Origin: Lethocerus indicus
Taxonomy: Eukaryota > Arthropoda > Insecta > Hemiptera > Belostomatidae
Reading direction: 5' to 3'
Length of the DNA: 64,000 nt
Assembly (NCBI GenBank): GCA_019843655.1
Contig: JACDQD010000105.1
Coordinates: 4,650,001-4,714,000, forward strand
Below, one piece after another: positions 1 to 14,136 of the stretch. Below the pieces are notes generated by a model that was not told where the DNA came from, did no database searches, and saw only the letters and a program-made list of their open reading frames with translations. Numbering within the stretch: the first letter of the stretch is position 1; each line of letters opens with the position of its first letter. A program made the position numbers and the translations under genes.

Positions 1-433
1 AAGCTAACAGACGTCGATTTACAAAGTAGAGCCGGCACCCCCTTTTTAATTCGCCTATAAAGAGAATGGTAAGGACGTTTAACGCGCTACTAGGGCAAAC
101 GGTCGGTCTCTCATTCAGTACTTTTTCATTTGTGGGGATACAAAATAACCCTTTGAAAGAGTAGAAATTCTCAAGTTTGGCTATCGAGACGACAATTTTT
201 GGTTTACGGAGCCGAAGTATCGGCCGGTGCCGGTACGAGGATAGGACTGTCTGGAGGTGTCGCAAGAGGATGAGGCGCGTGCCGCGGGGACGCGAAGTGG
301 GCGTAAAAGGAGTCAAGGTTGCCAACAGTCCCAGTTCCTAGCATTGCCAATGTCTGCCCGCTCTCCGAGGACACCGCACACCAATCCCACCTACACACAC
401 GCACACTCTCCTCCACCAGTTACCCAACACCTT
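1..433. other. Gene-free stretch, AT-rich then GC-rich
   Basis: I see no supported gene here. The first 200 bases are AT-rich. From about 225 to 430 the sequence becomes rich in GC and CpG and then pyrimidine-rich, leading into the TC microsatellite. Open frames on both strands in this part are compositional: they are proline-, serine- and leucine-rich and overlap in several frames. Confidence 0.5.
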
Positions 434-462
434 ACTCCCATCTTCCCTCTACCCTTGACTGC

Positions 463-494
<32 letters not shown>

Positions 495-560
495 GCTCTC
501 TCATTCATACTTACAATGTAAGCTCTCCCTCCTTCTTTCCCGTTCTCTTCTCGGCCGTTC
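434..560 (+). repeat. Local direct duplication, copy 1
   Basis: This block shares three ordered segments with 789-873. Segment A (434-459) matches 789-814 at 25 of 26 bases. Segment B (498-514, CTCTCATTCATACTTAC) matches 834-850 at 17 of 17. Segment C (549-560, TCTCGGCCGTTC) matches 862-873 at 12 of 12. Copy 1 is longer because a TC microsatellite sits between A and B and extra pyrimidine-rich DNA sits between B and C. Same order, same strand and about 350 bp separation indicate a local duplication followed by microsatellite expansion. What the unit does is unknown. Confidence 0.8.
469..501 (+). repeat. (TC)n microsatellite
   Basis: A TC dinucleotide run, interrupted by one G near 495, lies inside copy 1 of the local duplication. 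It is absent from copy 2 and so probably expanded after the duplication. Confidence 0.9.
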
Positions 561-788
561 TCTTTCTCCTCTCTCTCTCCCGTATCCTGGAACGGCCTAC
601 AGAAGGACGCCGATGGCGGCCGGCGAGGTGGGAGAACCCAACGCCCAATATACTACAAATCGACCTTTAAAACTGCACCGAAGTATTAAGAAATCCGCAT
701 CCAGTACACATTTTTTTAAACTTATAAAAACTTGATAGTCTTGGTAGCTAGTCGTCGTTACAATAAAACTGGGTATGCGGTGATATTA

Positions 789-873
789 ACTCCCATCTTC
801 CTTCTACCCTTGACCCGTTCTCTCCCTCTTGCCCTCTCATTCATACTTACGATATGAGGTCTCTCGGCCGTTC
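789..873 (+). repeat. Local direct duplication, copy 2
   Basis: This is the second, shorter copy of the block at 434-560, with the three matching segments at 789-814, 834-850 and 862-873. It lacks the TC run. Similarity may continue weakly to about 905 (compare GGAACGGCCTAC at 589-600 with AGAACAGCGCCTC here). Confidence 0.8.
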
Positions 874-3800
874 CCAATTCTCCCGGCTTCTCATAGAACA
901 GCGCCTCTAATGTAGTTCGAGGCCCCGACGACAAATTCAACATTGTAACTACAATAGACTAATTCTATGACTACAAATTAAGATAATCGGGTGATTCTCT
1001 GTCCGACCTCTGTACAACTCATTCAGGTTTACGCTCTTTTGTCTAGTATAGGGCCAAATGATCCCGATAGAGGAAATATAAATTTCTAATATTTTTCAGA
1101 GAAGAATTTTCTATGTATGTAATAATATTTCTGGATCTCTGAGTAACCTCAGGAGTAGTTTAAGGTTAACACTCGGAACGCGTTCTTCTTCGGTACCACT
1201 ATCGAAAACTAACAGCTTTTATAGTTCCTCAATGTTTCTGTGTTCTGAATCGTATGATAGTTTATTAGTTATATAGAGTATCACAGAGGACAGATGACTG
1301 GAGTAGGCTTAAATATAAACGACTCCATCATAATTACCTCGCCCTGAGTAATCCGCTCTTTAGAACGTCACTTATCAGTGATATATAATCTCTTTCGCCC
1401 AAATATGTTTCCTACCTATTTATATCTACGATTTTTTTTTCACAGTCGTATTCTAGAGGTAAGAGTGGCAACAGCCGGAGCTATACATCGGGAATCGTTA
1501 CAGCGGTACTGGCGCGAAGTGATGTAGATTAAGAGCATCGGGTATGGAGCGAAGTTTAAGCGGGACTGGGAAGAGAGAAAGCTAGTGGGGGGTAGAGACA
1601 GCTGGAGCGGAGATAGTAGTGGGGCTGCTCGGTGAATTTGGCAAAAGAGTGGTGACGCAAGTGAGGGTCGTCAGCTGTTGACCAAGAGGTGGCACATACC
1701 ACCCTGACCTAGTGATCCACATACATAGCGCTCTCCGGCTCCCTAGCGCCACCGCCGCTTCTGCAACCTTCCTCCTCCACCTAGTACCTCAGTTTCGTCT
1801 ACTCTCCTTTGATCGCCTTCCAAACCGCCGGCTATAGAAACGGAATGTCTCGGGCTCGGACTCGTTACTTACAAGCGGAATTAATGCCCCTCGGAAAAGT
1901 AAACGCTCGCGGGCGGTGAAAGTTGAAGACGAAAGTCGAAGGATAGGTTCTACGGCGTAAACGGACTGTACTTTTAGCTAGAGGCAAAAATATATTTTCA
2001 CGGTACCGAGGCGCCTAAGACGTGATCGCGGTTTTGAAGCCGAGGCTCGAATTTTTCGGGCGTCCTATATGCATTCCAAAATGTGCTACTTTCGGTGACC
2101 TTTCGGCGGCACCGTTCCGTTTCCCCGTCGGATATAATTCGCGCACGGTCCCGGTCCGGGGTGACGGACCTCGGGGGATGTTTGCGACGGGTCAAAACCC
2201 GAGAGAGCTACGCCTAACTGTACATAGCGTACGGGGTAGCTCTCACCGGGGAAAGGGTAGGAAATCGGCTCTAATAGAGGAGAAAACGGGAGAGGCCACT
2301 GTTTACTCTCCAATAAAAGGGGTATTCGGCGGCGGGGAGGGTGTCGCCAATAAATCAAGTAGCAGTCACAACAAGAGACAACATTACGGTACTTTTCGGG
2401 GGAGGGTTATGTTATGTTATACGGCCGGTGTACAGCTAGAGGGAACAACCCCGATATACCGTTATACCCGGACGCGAACGGACATTTTGCGGGTATTCGC
2501 AACCCTTTGCCCTCGGGGGCTGTCGACCCCTCCCGTTTTCCCCGGCCCGACACTTCTCGCTAATGAAACTCCTCAAATTTAATTTACGGCACCCGTGTAC
2601 AAGACCCGAGGCACGTTGTCCCGACTGGTTTATTGCGAGTTCTCGATTTTTCTACGTGGAACAGAACAGCCCGAGATCGTGAAAGTGTGCCCCCGATTGA
2701 GATTATTCAAACCAGTCGTAACGTTGGACCGCACATAATCGCAGTCAGTCCGGAATAATGCTTTATTTTGTATGGATACATTATCACGGGTGGATTTGTG
2801 AAATTACTACCCCACAGCCATCTGACATATTGTAGTCTATAAATAAAACAGCTAATAAATCGTCGAGTCCGACGTGAAATTTAATTTTATCTGGAAGTGA
2901 CTGTAGATCTCTGTAAGACGACTTTGTTCCACTTTCATCTGAATAGAGGTTGCCCTTAGCGCCTACGATCTGTAACCGACTATATAACACTTAATTCTAA
3001 ATTAATCGACTCTGATTTTATAAGTTAGTTAATTTAGATTATTACAGAATCTTTACGCCTCTACTTTCCTTTCTATTAACGACCTTATTTATGTGCAACA
3101 TAAGTGAGTTTCGGATGCCCAATGCCTATGTCCGCTCAGGGTATCTTTTTTCCGCCACTAGCGGTGGCGTTGAATTTAATATTCCAGTCGATATTGACTG
3201 TGTACATGTTTTGTGGGTTTACGATTGCAGCAAGGTTGGGCGACTGTATATGTGTCCGCATGCAAGATGCCCCATTACCCTTGGCCCAGTGTGAATGTGC
3301 GTAACATTTGAGCTACATTGGGTCCGGTAAAGAGCGGATTGCTTATTGCTAAGCTGGTTGTGCTCCTCGAGCGCTAATTATGACTAGCTTTGATGTAATT
3401 TTAGGGTAGACATCCGTGAACATGGGTGAACATTTTTAATTCGTTAATATGCGTGTAGAATGCCTCGACCAAAATAGGTAATAATGCATTATAACATAAT
3501 ATCACCACCGAAAAGCCCAACTGCGACCAAATAACATGTTATGATAGTATCGCGTACTTGTACAACCAATCTATAGGTGCTTACAACTATATTTTTCTTT
3601 CGTTTTACATATTCACGTCAATATCGCATACAAACACTATCCATACATAGATAATAATCGACCCTTTTCCTATTACTATGATTGATAGTACTTATCAACT
3701 TTTAATATTACCTTTTTTTTTCAAAAACTGATTTTTCTGTTCATCTGATAAACATCAGACATAAATATTGTACTTATTGAAACTCATACCTATTTAGGAG

Positions 3801-3992
3801 TATCACTGTATACTTCCAACAGACAAACGTCCCTTCGCGAGGTGAATGGTGGGAGAGGACTTGAGGAGGTGGCGGGAGGGGGTTTCGAATTATTCATTTA
3901 ATGGGGCCCTTGAACTTATTTACAATATTGCCCCGGTCGGGGGAGGGGAAGGGTTTCAGCCTTGAGAGACTGGTATCGGTGACAATCGCCCT
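874..3992. other. Gene-free stretch with a CpG-rich island
   Basis: From 874 to about 1480 and from 2583 to about 3840 the DNA is AT-rich with frequent stops in all frames. Between about 1490 and 2580 lies a GC- and CpG-rich island with many TCGG/CCGA tetramers. A 186-codon plus-strand frame (2022-2582) falls there; it has overlapping open frames on the other strand and no recognisable domain, so I do not call it. From about 3840 the sequence becomes purine-rich leading into the GA tract. Confidence 0.5.
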
Positions 3993-7666
<3,674 letters not shown>

Positions 7667-7722
7667 AATTCATACTTTGTATTAAGTTATTCATAATTCA
7701 TGCTTTACATTATGTAATTCAT
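7667..7722 (+). repeat. 28-bp tandem repeat, two units
   Basis: Units 7667-7694 and 7695-7722 both start AATTCAT and end ATTCAT, and they match at 23 of 28 positions without gaps. AT-rich minisatellite with no coding potential. Confidence 0.75.
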
Positions 7723-9165
7723 AACCTCCGGCTTAAAGAGATTTTCAAATAGGACCGCCGGCGAGCTCTTTACACACCTCTTACAGGACTAAGTAATGCG
7801 CGATATCGTTGAAACACCGTCTTGCAGTGGCATCGTGACGACAACAAAAAATGATATCCATCCATTACGGTGTGAAGTGAGGAAGGGAGCCAGAAAAAGT
7901 AAAACGTTGGCGACGGATAAAATTATACCGATATGGGGGGGTGATAAAAATCCTGGGAAAATGAAAACTGTTCCGCCGAACGTGTTTATTCCTGTCTTTT
8001 ATTGGCGGGCATGATTTCACCGTCGGACAGATTGCGTCGGGTTTTTTCAGTTTTTTTTTCGGTTTTTCCCCCCATCGCGAGCGATTTATAAAAATCCGGG
8101 CGCGGTTATTTATAATCGTTCATTTCCATAAATACTATCGGCGGCAGGAGGAGGGGGAGGGGACTCTTCGCGTTCCTTTTTGCGGAGTTCCCGAAGGTTA
8201 GGCTCGGTTTAATGACATTGGAGAGAGCGACGGAGTCGGTAAACGGTGGATTTGGCATTCTGACAACGGACGGACGGACCTTTTTCTTAGAACCGCCGGC
8301 GTACCGAGAAATTGGTGGCGCCCTGACGGGGCTAAAACAAATTTTGAATTTGAAACTAAAATTCGGTTTTCGACTAAAAAAAAATTGAAACGGCTTCGAA
8401 CTACAAACGTGCACCGAAAAGGACAATTTAATGATAAATCATCCAAATACAGAATAGACTCGCTTCATTCCTTACAGTTCGGATAAATAATTTTTATCAG
8501 GAAAGGCACTTCCCCTTTATTACCGCGTTCAATGTATCTAACTCTGTCGGGGATGGGTTTTAACTTACGGAATAATTCGTTTCACCCGCACGTGGTTTCG
8601 AATAGCAGTGTAAAGCAGCGCTACTGCGCGCCACCGAATATTCTCTCGTCTTTCAAAAGTGGCTGTCGAACGGGGTTTTGGGTTTCGGAAGCGGGGGCTC
8701 TTACGGGAAATCGAAATAAGCGAAACGGTCCCGAGTTGCCGTTATTCGGTCCCAGCTGCCGGTGTCAACAGGTGTTCGGCGGGCACAAAGGGCTCGCCTC
8801 TCGGCCCCGCCAAAAGGAAGGGCTGGCTAATGCGCCGGCATTCTCCAACCCTTCCGATCGGCCCTGTTTGCCCTTATTTTCCGCAAATAGTAAACTCGCC
8901 CGCCTCAGGTAACGGAGGCCCGTGTCCCCGTTTCAAATCTGCAGGTTGTCCAAGCAAAAAATATAAATCCGGCCACATTTTAATACTCGCAGAAATGCGT
9001 AAGGATGTTCGTGATTGTAATAGTCTATTTTTATCGTCTACGCCGGTATATATTGATAGAGTCCCTTACCTTTGATTGGCCGGGAGGCTGGGGTACAATT
9101 CGAAAATATTATATTGAAAAATCCTAATAACTGTCAACATTTGTAATCTCTTGCAGATTTACTTG
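7723..9165. other. Gene-free stretch
   Basis: A pyrimidine run ending in CAG at about 7785 precedes a 72-codon open frame that starts with ATG at 7796. The upstream in-frame TAA means this could only be a first coding exon, and I see no further support. The segment 8530-9070 is GC-rich in the middle, and its overlapping open frames on the plus strand look compositional. Confidence 0.4.
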
Positions 9166-9214
9166 TTCCCATTACTTATTTACTTGTTTACCCATTACCC
9201 ATTACCTGTTTCCC
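9166..9214 (+). repeat. Degenerate minisatellite of CCCATTAC/TACTTGTT words
   Basis: Short words CCCATTAC, TTACTTGTT and CCCATT recur in direct orientation (CCCATTACTTATTTACTTG, then CCCATTACCCATTACCTG, then CCCATT). This suggests an old slippage array of about 8-20 bp units. Confidence 0.6.
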
Positions 9215-9849
9215 ATTTAACACTGTTAATGTTTTAATTTTCTATACACCAGAAATTTGATTCGTTCTTTGATTCCTACTATCCTTGGTTGTACATAGTT
9301 TTTAATTTTAGAGATATTAAATATTAGGGGACGGAAAGTACGTTATTTGAAAAGTACGTAAATACAGTCTGGTTTACATCGCCGGTGTTACGCAAGATGT
9401 AATTATTCATAGGTGGTCTTACAAAATTTGTGGATAGTAGTTCGGTTCAGAGTTGAGCCAGATTTTATTGTATTCATTATATTACTTAATGGACCACATT
9501 TCATTGAATTGAGTCTATTCGGTTATTAGATATTAATAATTTCTTATATTTTCTGTATAACTCAGAACGGTAGCAAGGTATAGGAAACAAGCGTAAATAT
9601 TACTTTTGATTTAATCTTACTTTAAATCAGGCCTGGTTAAATTGACTTTATTCCATCATTATTTAATCGGGTACTTTAACAGTTATCCATTTCGAGATTT
9701 ATAATTACTCAGACTGAGCTATACATTCTTGGCGGGTATTAATAAACCCATTGTATTCGGGTGAAGTTGAAGGCAACGACCTTGGAAACCGGTCGCGACT
9801 TGATAAATCTCACTCTCCCTCCCTCTCTCCCTCCCTCTCTCCCTCCCAA

Positions 9850-9881
<32 letters not shown>

Positions 9882-11055
9882 CATGAGATACAAACAAGCC
9901 ACTTCCAAACACTTTTATGAACCCAACTGGAGGCCAGCCTCTGAATAAATGTAACCGTAATTTTATTTGAGATCCTTTCTACAAATGAGAGGTGGATGGG
10001 GGGGAGGGAGGTGGATTCTGGGAAAGCTCATTCCCCAATCAAAAACATCTGTCAGAAAAACAGCGGGCATTTATCCAAAGGGCGATAAAAGCGAAGGAGA
10101 CTATTGGAGCGCATTCCCGTCGCGGTTAACGTTCGGATCGAATGGCCGGACGTTAGTGGGGGAAAAAAACTAAACGCTAGCGTTATCGATGATTTCGTGA
10201 GTTGGGATTGTTCCGATAGAACTGCTGATAAAAAATTTAACCGCCCGCTTTGGCGGTAATCTCGGTTAAAGACTATGAAATTAAAGTGGACTAATTCTCT
10301 GGAAAACAAAGTTCTCAATGACTTTGGCACAAGTCCCGTATACTGATTTTGCATAATTTAGACTGTTTCCAGTTTGACTTTTGCAACATTTAATGAATTG
10401 AAATTCTCTGCAGCTAGGATTTTTTGTCTGGCTGTCGATCTTGCCAGGTTTCGTATTCTCTCGCCCGGTAACTGCGAAACCCAGTTACTGAGGTGACGGT
10501 CCGAACAGATTGCTCCACAGTAGCCAATGGAACTGATGTGGTGTGATCGAAATTTGAAACCTCCCCAGATCTTAAACAATTATTGACGTTCTTCTAATTC
10601 TCGCTCTTAATTTCTGGAATTTATCGGAGAAACTTTTACCGTACATCTGTAACGGTATTACATATCAAAATCCAAAAGTTTGGAACGATTTCGCTATGTC
10701 AAATTGCATCTTCTGTTGTTTCTGATATACAAACAGTGATTTATTCCGGTACCGGATACAGAACAGGTGTCTACAAATGTGCCTGATATTTTATTCAGAA
10801 AGACTGAGGATGTCCTATTCCCGAGAAATTGGAAGGCGTACAGGTGGCCACGGAATCATCGTACTTGGGGCCTCAGAATGGGCGACTACTACTCAATGGA
10901 GAAGTGTGAAACGGCCTTCGATACCGTTGGAAGCAGATGATAAATCCACCGGCCTGCGGTCCCCATTGTGCGGCCCACAATGCCCCCGAACGGTAAACCC
11001 CGGCTGTTTTCGGCGGAGGAAAAAAAATATAAAGATGGAAGCAGATGCGGTTGGA
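9215..11055. other. Gene-free stretch
   Basis: AT-rich from 9215 to about 9740, mixed to 10780, and GC-richer to 11055. A minus-strand frame at 10358-10579 (73 codons) has unremarkable protein-like composition but no start context, splice signal or recognisable motif. The CT-rich tract inside is listed separately. Confidence 0.45.
9810..9882 (+). repeat. CT-rich microsatellite
   Basis: A run of CTCC and CCCT words (9810-9847) followed by a purer CT dinucleotide run (about 9850-9871) and a short degenerate tail. Confidence 0.9.
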
Positions 11056-11080
11056 GGGGGCGGGGGCGGGGGCGGGGGCG
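11056..11080 (+). repeat. (GGGGGC)n array, G-quadruplex capable
   Basis: Four consecutive runs of five G, each followed by a C (the last also by G), form a hexanucleotide array. Four adjacent G-runs meet the usual sequence rule for an intramolecular G-quadruplex. It abuts the inverted repeat at 11080-11100. Confidence 0.9.
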
Positions 11081-11100
11081 GTTACCTAGGCCAGGTAACC
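11080..11100. repeat. Perfect inverted repeat, 8-bp arms
   Basis: GGTTACCT and AGGTAACC are exact reverse complements separated by five bases (AGGCC). It lies at the edge of the GGGGGC array. It could be a protein-binding palindrome or a byproduct of the repeat; no function can be read from the sequence. Confidence 0.8.
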
Positions 11101-13108
11101 TGCTAGCGCTTCCTGCTCCGGCATCTGGCCGACAGGCAACAGCTTCCAACGGGCGCAGCGGAACTCGGATGACGTCCGAATTAAGACCGGGAGCTGACAA
11201 AGGCACCGGAGTGCAACAATAGTGACACGATTATAGCCGCTCACAGGAGTCACTAGTGGCCGGGGAAAGCAGCGCATTCAGCCTACCGTTTCACCCTTCC
11301 ACCTAGCCATCCCTCACTTAAACATTCAAACCTATACATAGTACATTTCACGGCCCCGTTCGGCATCGCCCCGGACCCTCGTCACTACCTATAATACCAA
11401 CACTAGACAGGATGTTAGGTACGAGCTACAGCACGTGTCGTACTACAGTTAGAACTATCTAATAAATAGCGAAATACTTATTATTACGACACGTACAAGA
11501 TGCCCCATAATTGTCCCATCTGCCACAGCAGTGACTGACACAGCTACTCAAGATGCCAAGCAGCCGAAACCGGTCTAGCAAAAGTCCAAATAAGCTAGAG
11601 GATACAGAAGATTGACAAAACTATAAAATTATTTTTGTTCTTTGTTATTTTCTTTATGTTCCGATCATCAGTGCTTACTGTCTTCATTGCTACGGCAATA
11701 AAATATGAGCAAACAGGAATTATATTAATGATCTACCCCACTATACACCACTACACAACTATAAATTACCCCTCCACCTTATGCTGGAACTCAAATGCTA
11801 TATTAATTGAGAAACTTGTTTCTCCTGAGTCGTGTATGGTCTACTATCCACGATTAAAATACAAGTACGAAATTTGACAATAAAACAGTTAGGTCAATAG
11901 AATTTCTACTTAATATAAACTAAACATTGCTTCAGACAAACAAGTTAATTACGATTTCTTTTTTCTTCATTCCACTGTGATGTATAATGTAATTCAGAAA
12001 TCCACCTGGTCCAATGCTCTAGAATGCGTCGTCTCTAAAAGCCCAATGTGTTCTAATCTTCGAATACTGCTCCTAAGCATTCATTTACTGTGGAAATGTT
12101 GAAAGTCTTAAGAATTTCTTAAAGAATTACCATCGGGAATGGAAATTGGTCACGATCGCTCCGGCATTTTAAAACCGTAGCCGTCGCTATTCTTCTGAAC
12201 AGTTTTACGGTGACCAGATTTATCGGTGGAAGAGTGAAAGTGGCCGGCTTATGGGTCGAGAGATGAGATGAGCTTCTTTGGGGAGGAGGCCCTCCCGAAG
12301 AGGTCGAGGACCGGAGGTCGAGCAACGGCAAAACCCGCCGTCACAAATCAATCCCACGACCCCCCGTTTATACGCAATTACAACAATAATAGGGCAGGTA
12401 TTTGCGTTGTCGTTAACCCTTCTTTTGGCCGGGGCAACGGGCCTGCGGAATATTCTAGAGGTACCCTTTTGTTGGGCGGTTTGCGGAGTTAGAAAGTGGA
12501 AGGAAACGCGAGGAAACGGTACGTCGTAAATTTAGCGCCGGTCTCTTCGACGAGTGATGGAAGGGTGCAAGTTTATATAGTAGGGGTAAAAGTATAGAAA
12601 GTGGGCGCCCGCCGAACTGCAGTAAAATAGGGTTAGTGTGCTACCCGAAGTAACTGTACTTGCGCGCATCTGTTTACTTTCAACCCCTTTCGAGGGCTGG
12701 GAACCGGCCTGCCCCGTACACGCCCCTAACGGCCGACACCATCCAGCTCCCGGGTATTTCCCTATTACACCACCCCGATATACATTTTGCTCATCCCTTT
12801 CGACTCCTAGGATAATATACGTTCGGGGATTACCGAACCCTAGTTTCACCGCACCTTTCAAAATATTTATGCTTCTAGTTACTCTTGTAAATCAATATAC
12901 CTGAAGCGGTGGAGGAGAAATGGGTAACCCGCCTCTGTCTTTAAACTGGGATACCGCCAGGTGCGTAGGCAGGTTACGGATGGAAGGAATGCAACTAATG
13001 TAACTAGAATTTAACTGCCGTTTAAGTAGAAATTAGAATTAACCGTTATTTTTGAAATGGAAAGTTTTTGCTTATTTACTTGATTATCCTCTAATGGCAT
13101 AATTATCA
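11101..13108. other. Gene-free stretch
   Basis: GC-rich to about 11400, AT-rich from about 11580 to 12120, GC-rich again from about 12270 to 12850. Overlapping frames at 12268-12529 and 12532-12904 occupy both strands of the island and none has a recognised domain. The repeat copy at 11551 is listed separately. Confidence 0.45.
11551..11610 (+). repeat. GCCGAAAC-signature interspersed repeat, copy 1
   Basis: Aligned without gaps to 54884-54943, this segment matches at nearly four of every five positions over about 50 bases, including ACCGGTCTAGC. It holds the core GATGCCAAGCAGCCGAAACC. Just upstream (11522-11543) are CAGTGAC-type words also seen upstream of a related ACCGGTCTAG site at 46384. 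GATG...GCCGAAAC motifs near element ends are typical of the 3' ends of some invertebrate retroelements (for example Penelope-like or LINE-type); that assignment is inference. Confidence 0.6.
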
Positions 13109-13159
13109 CTTTGGCTTTAGCCAAAGCACATTTATGCACATTTGCACATTTATGTGCAA
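13109..13159. repeat. Two neighbouring perfect palindromes with TT spacers
   Basis: CTTTGGCT-TT-AGCCAAAG (13109-13126) and TTGCACAT-TT-ATGTGCAA (13142-13159) are both perfect inverted repeats with 8-bp arms and a two-base TT spacer. Between them GCACATTTATGCACA repeats the GCACATTT word, so the block also has a minisatellite character. Cruciform potential or paired binding sites are possible; neither is demonstrated. Confidence 0.75.
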
Positions 13160-14029
13160 TGGGATAAATTCCTCTGGAGGAATGGAGTAAGATAAAATTT
13201 CGTAAAAATTGGGCTGCAGCCTCCATTCAGGATGTTCGGCAATATTTATTCCCACCAATTTTACTATCGGCCCTAATATGGACCATCAGTTACATAAGAT
13301 TATAAAGATTTATGACAGGTTAGTGAACCGACGATATATTCCACATGTGAGAATAATTATAGTCATCAATTATTAATATATACATTTTTAAATAGTCTTT
13401 TTTATATTTATCGCGGTAAAAAATATTAAAAATCCACTATTGAGGCGGTAAACAAGAGTTTTTGTTCTGTAATATTCCTGAGAAATATTTATAGTATTTT
13501 TTGATATCGATAATGGATTACATTTTTACAAACGTGTAAATCTGACATTGGTAAAATATGAATAATTTCTTCACTTGTGTTATTTTGGATTCGTTCATAA
13601 TTTAAAACAAGGTTTGCTAACTGAAAGCTACAGATGATTACGTGTCCTGCTACCGTGAAACAAAATCCATATTGCGGATAGTTCCGTAAGATAGCAACAC
13701 TGACACTAAACAGGCGTTTTGGTCGGTATGCCAAATATTTAAGGTGCGTAAAATTTTCGCTTTATGAGTGCGGGCTTATCGATAAGAAAATTGTGAATTC
13801 AGGTCCCCGTTCGTCATGCACAATCGGGAATTCGGAGAGGCGCAAAGGCCAGGTTTGTTTACCGATCGCGGAATCAAATCGGAAGTCGGGCCGCGAGCTG
13901 CGATAGGGTGAAAGAAGGGGGGAAGAAGGCACGTGGAGACCGGGGGGACTTTCCACGATCGTTGGGGGGAGGGGGGACCAGAGGTGAGTGGCCGAAGGAA
14001 ACCAAGAGTACCGAGGGGGAGGAGTAGAA

Positions 14030-14136
14030 ACAGGAGGAGGAGGAGGAGTAGAAGGAGGAGGAGGAGGAGGAGGAGGAGGAGGAGGAGGATGAGAAGGGGG
14101 AGGAGAAGGAGGAGGAGAAGGAGGAGGAGGAGGAGG
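14030..14136 (+). repeat. (GGA)n purine tract
   Basis: About 107 bp of GGA triplets with scattered A substitutions. One strand is almost wholly purine. The minus-strand poly-leucine frame crossing it (13776-14294) is a direct product of this repeat. Confidence 0.95.

Noticed and set aside
257..735. Overlapping Ser/Leu-rich frames
   Set aside because: Translations of the TC run and pyrimidine-rich DNA in the local duplication.
2022..2582. 186-codon plus-strand open frame
   Set aside because: It lies in a CpG-rich island with stops depleted in several frames, overlaps open frames on the other strand, and shows no domain.
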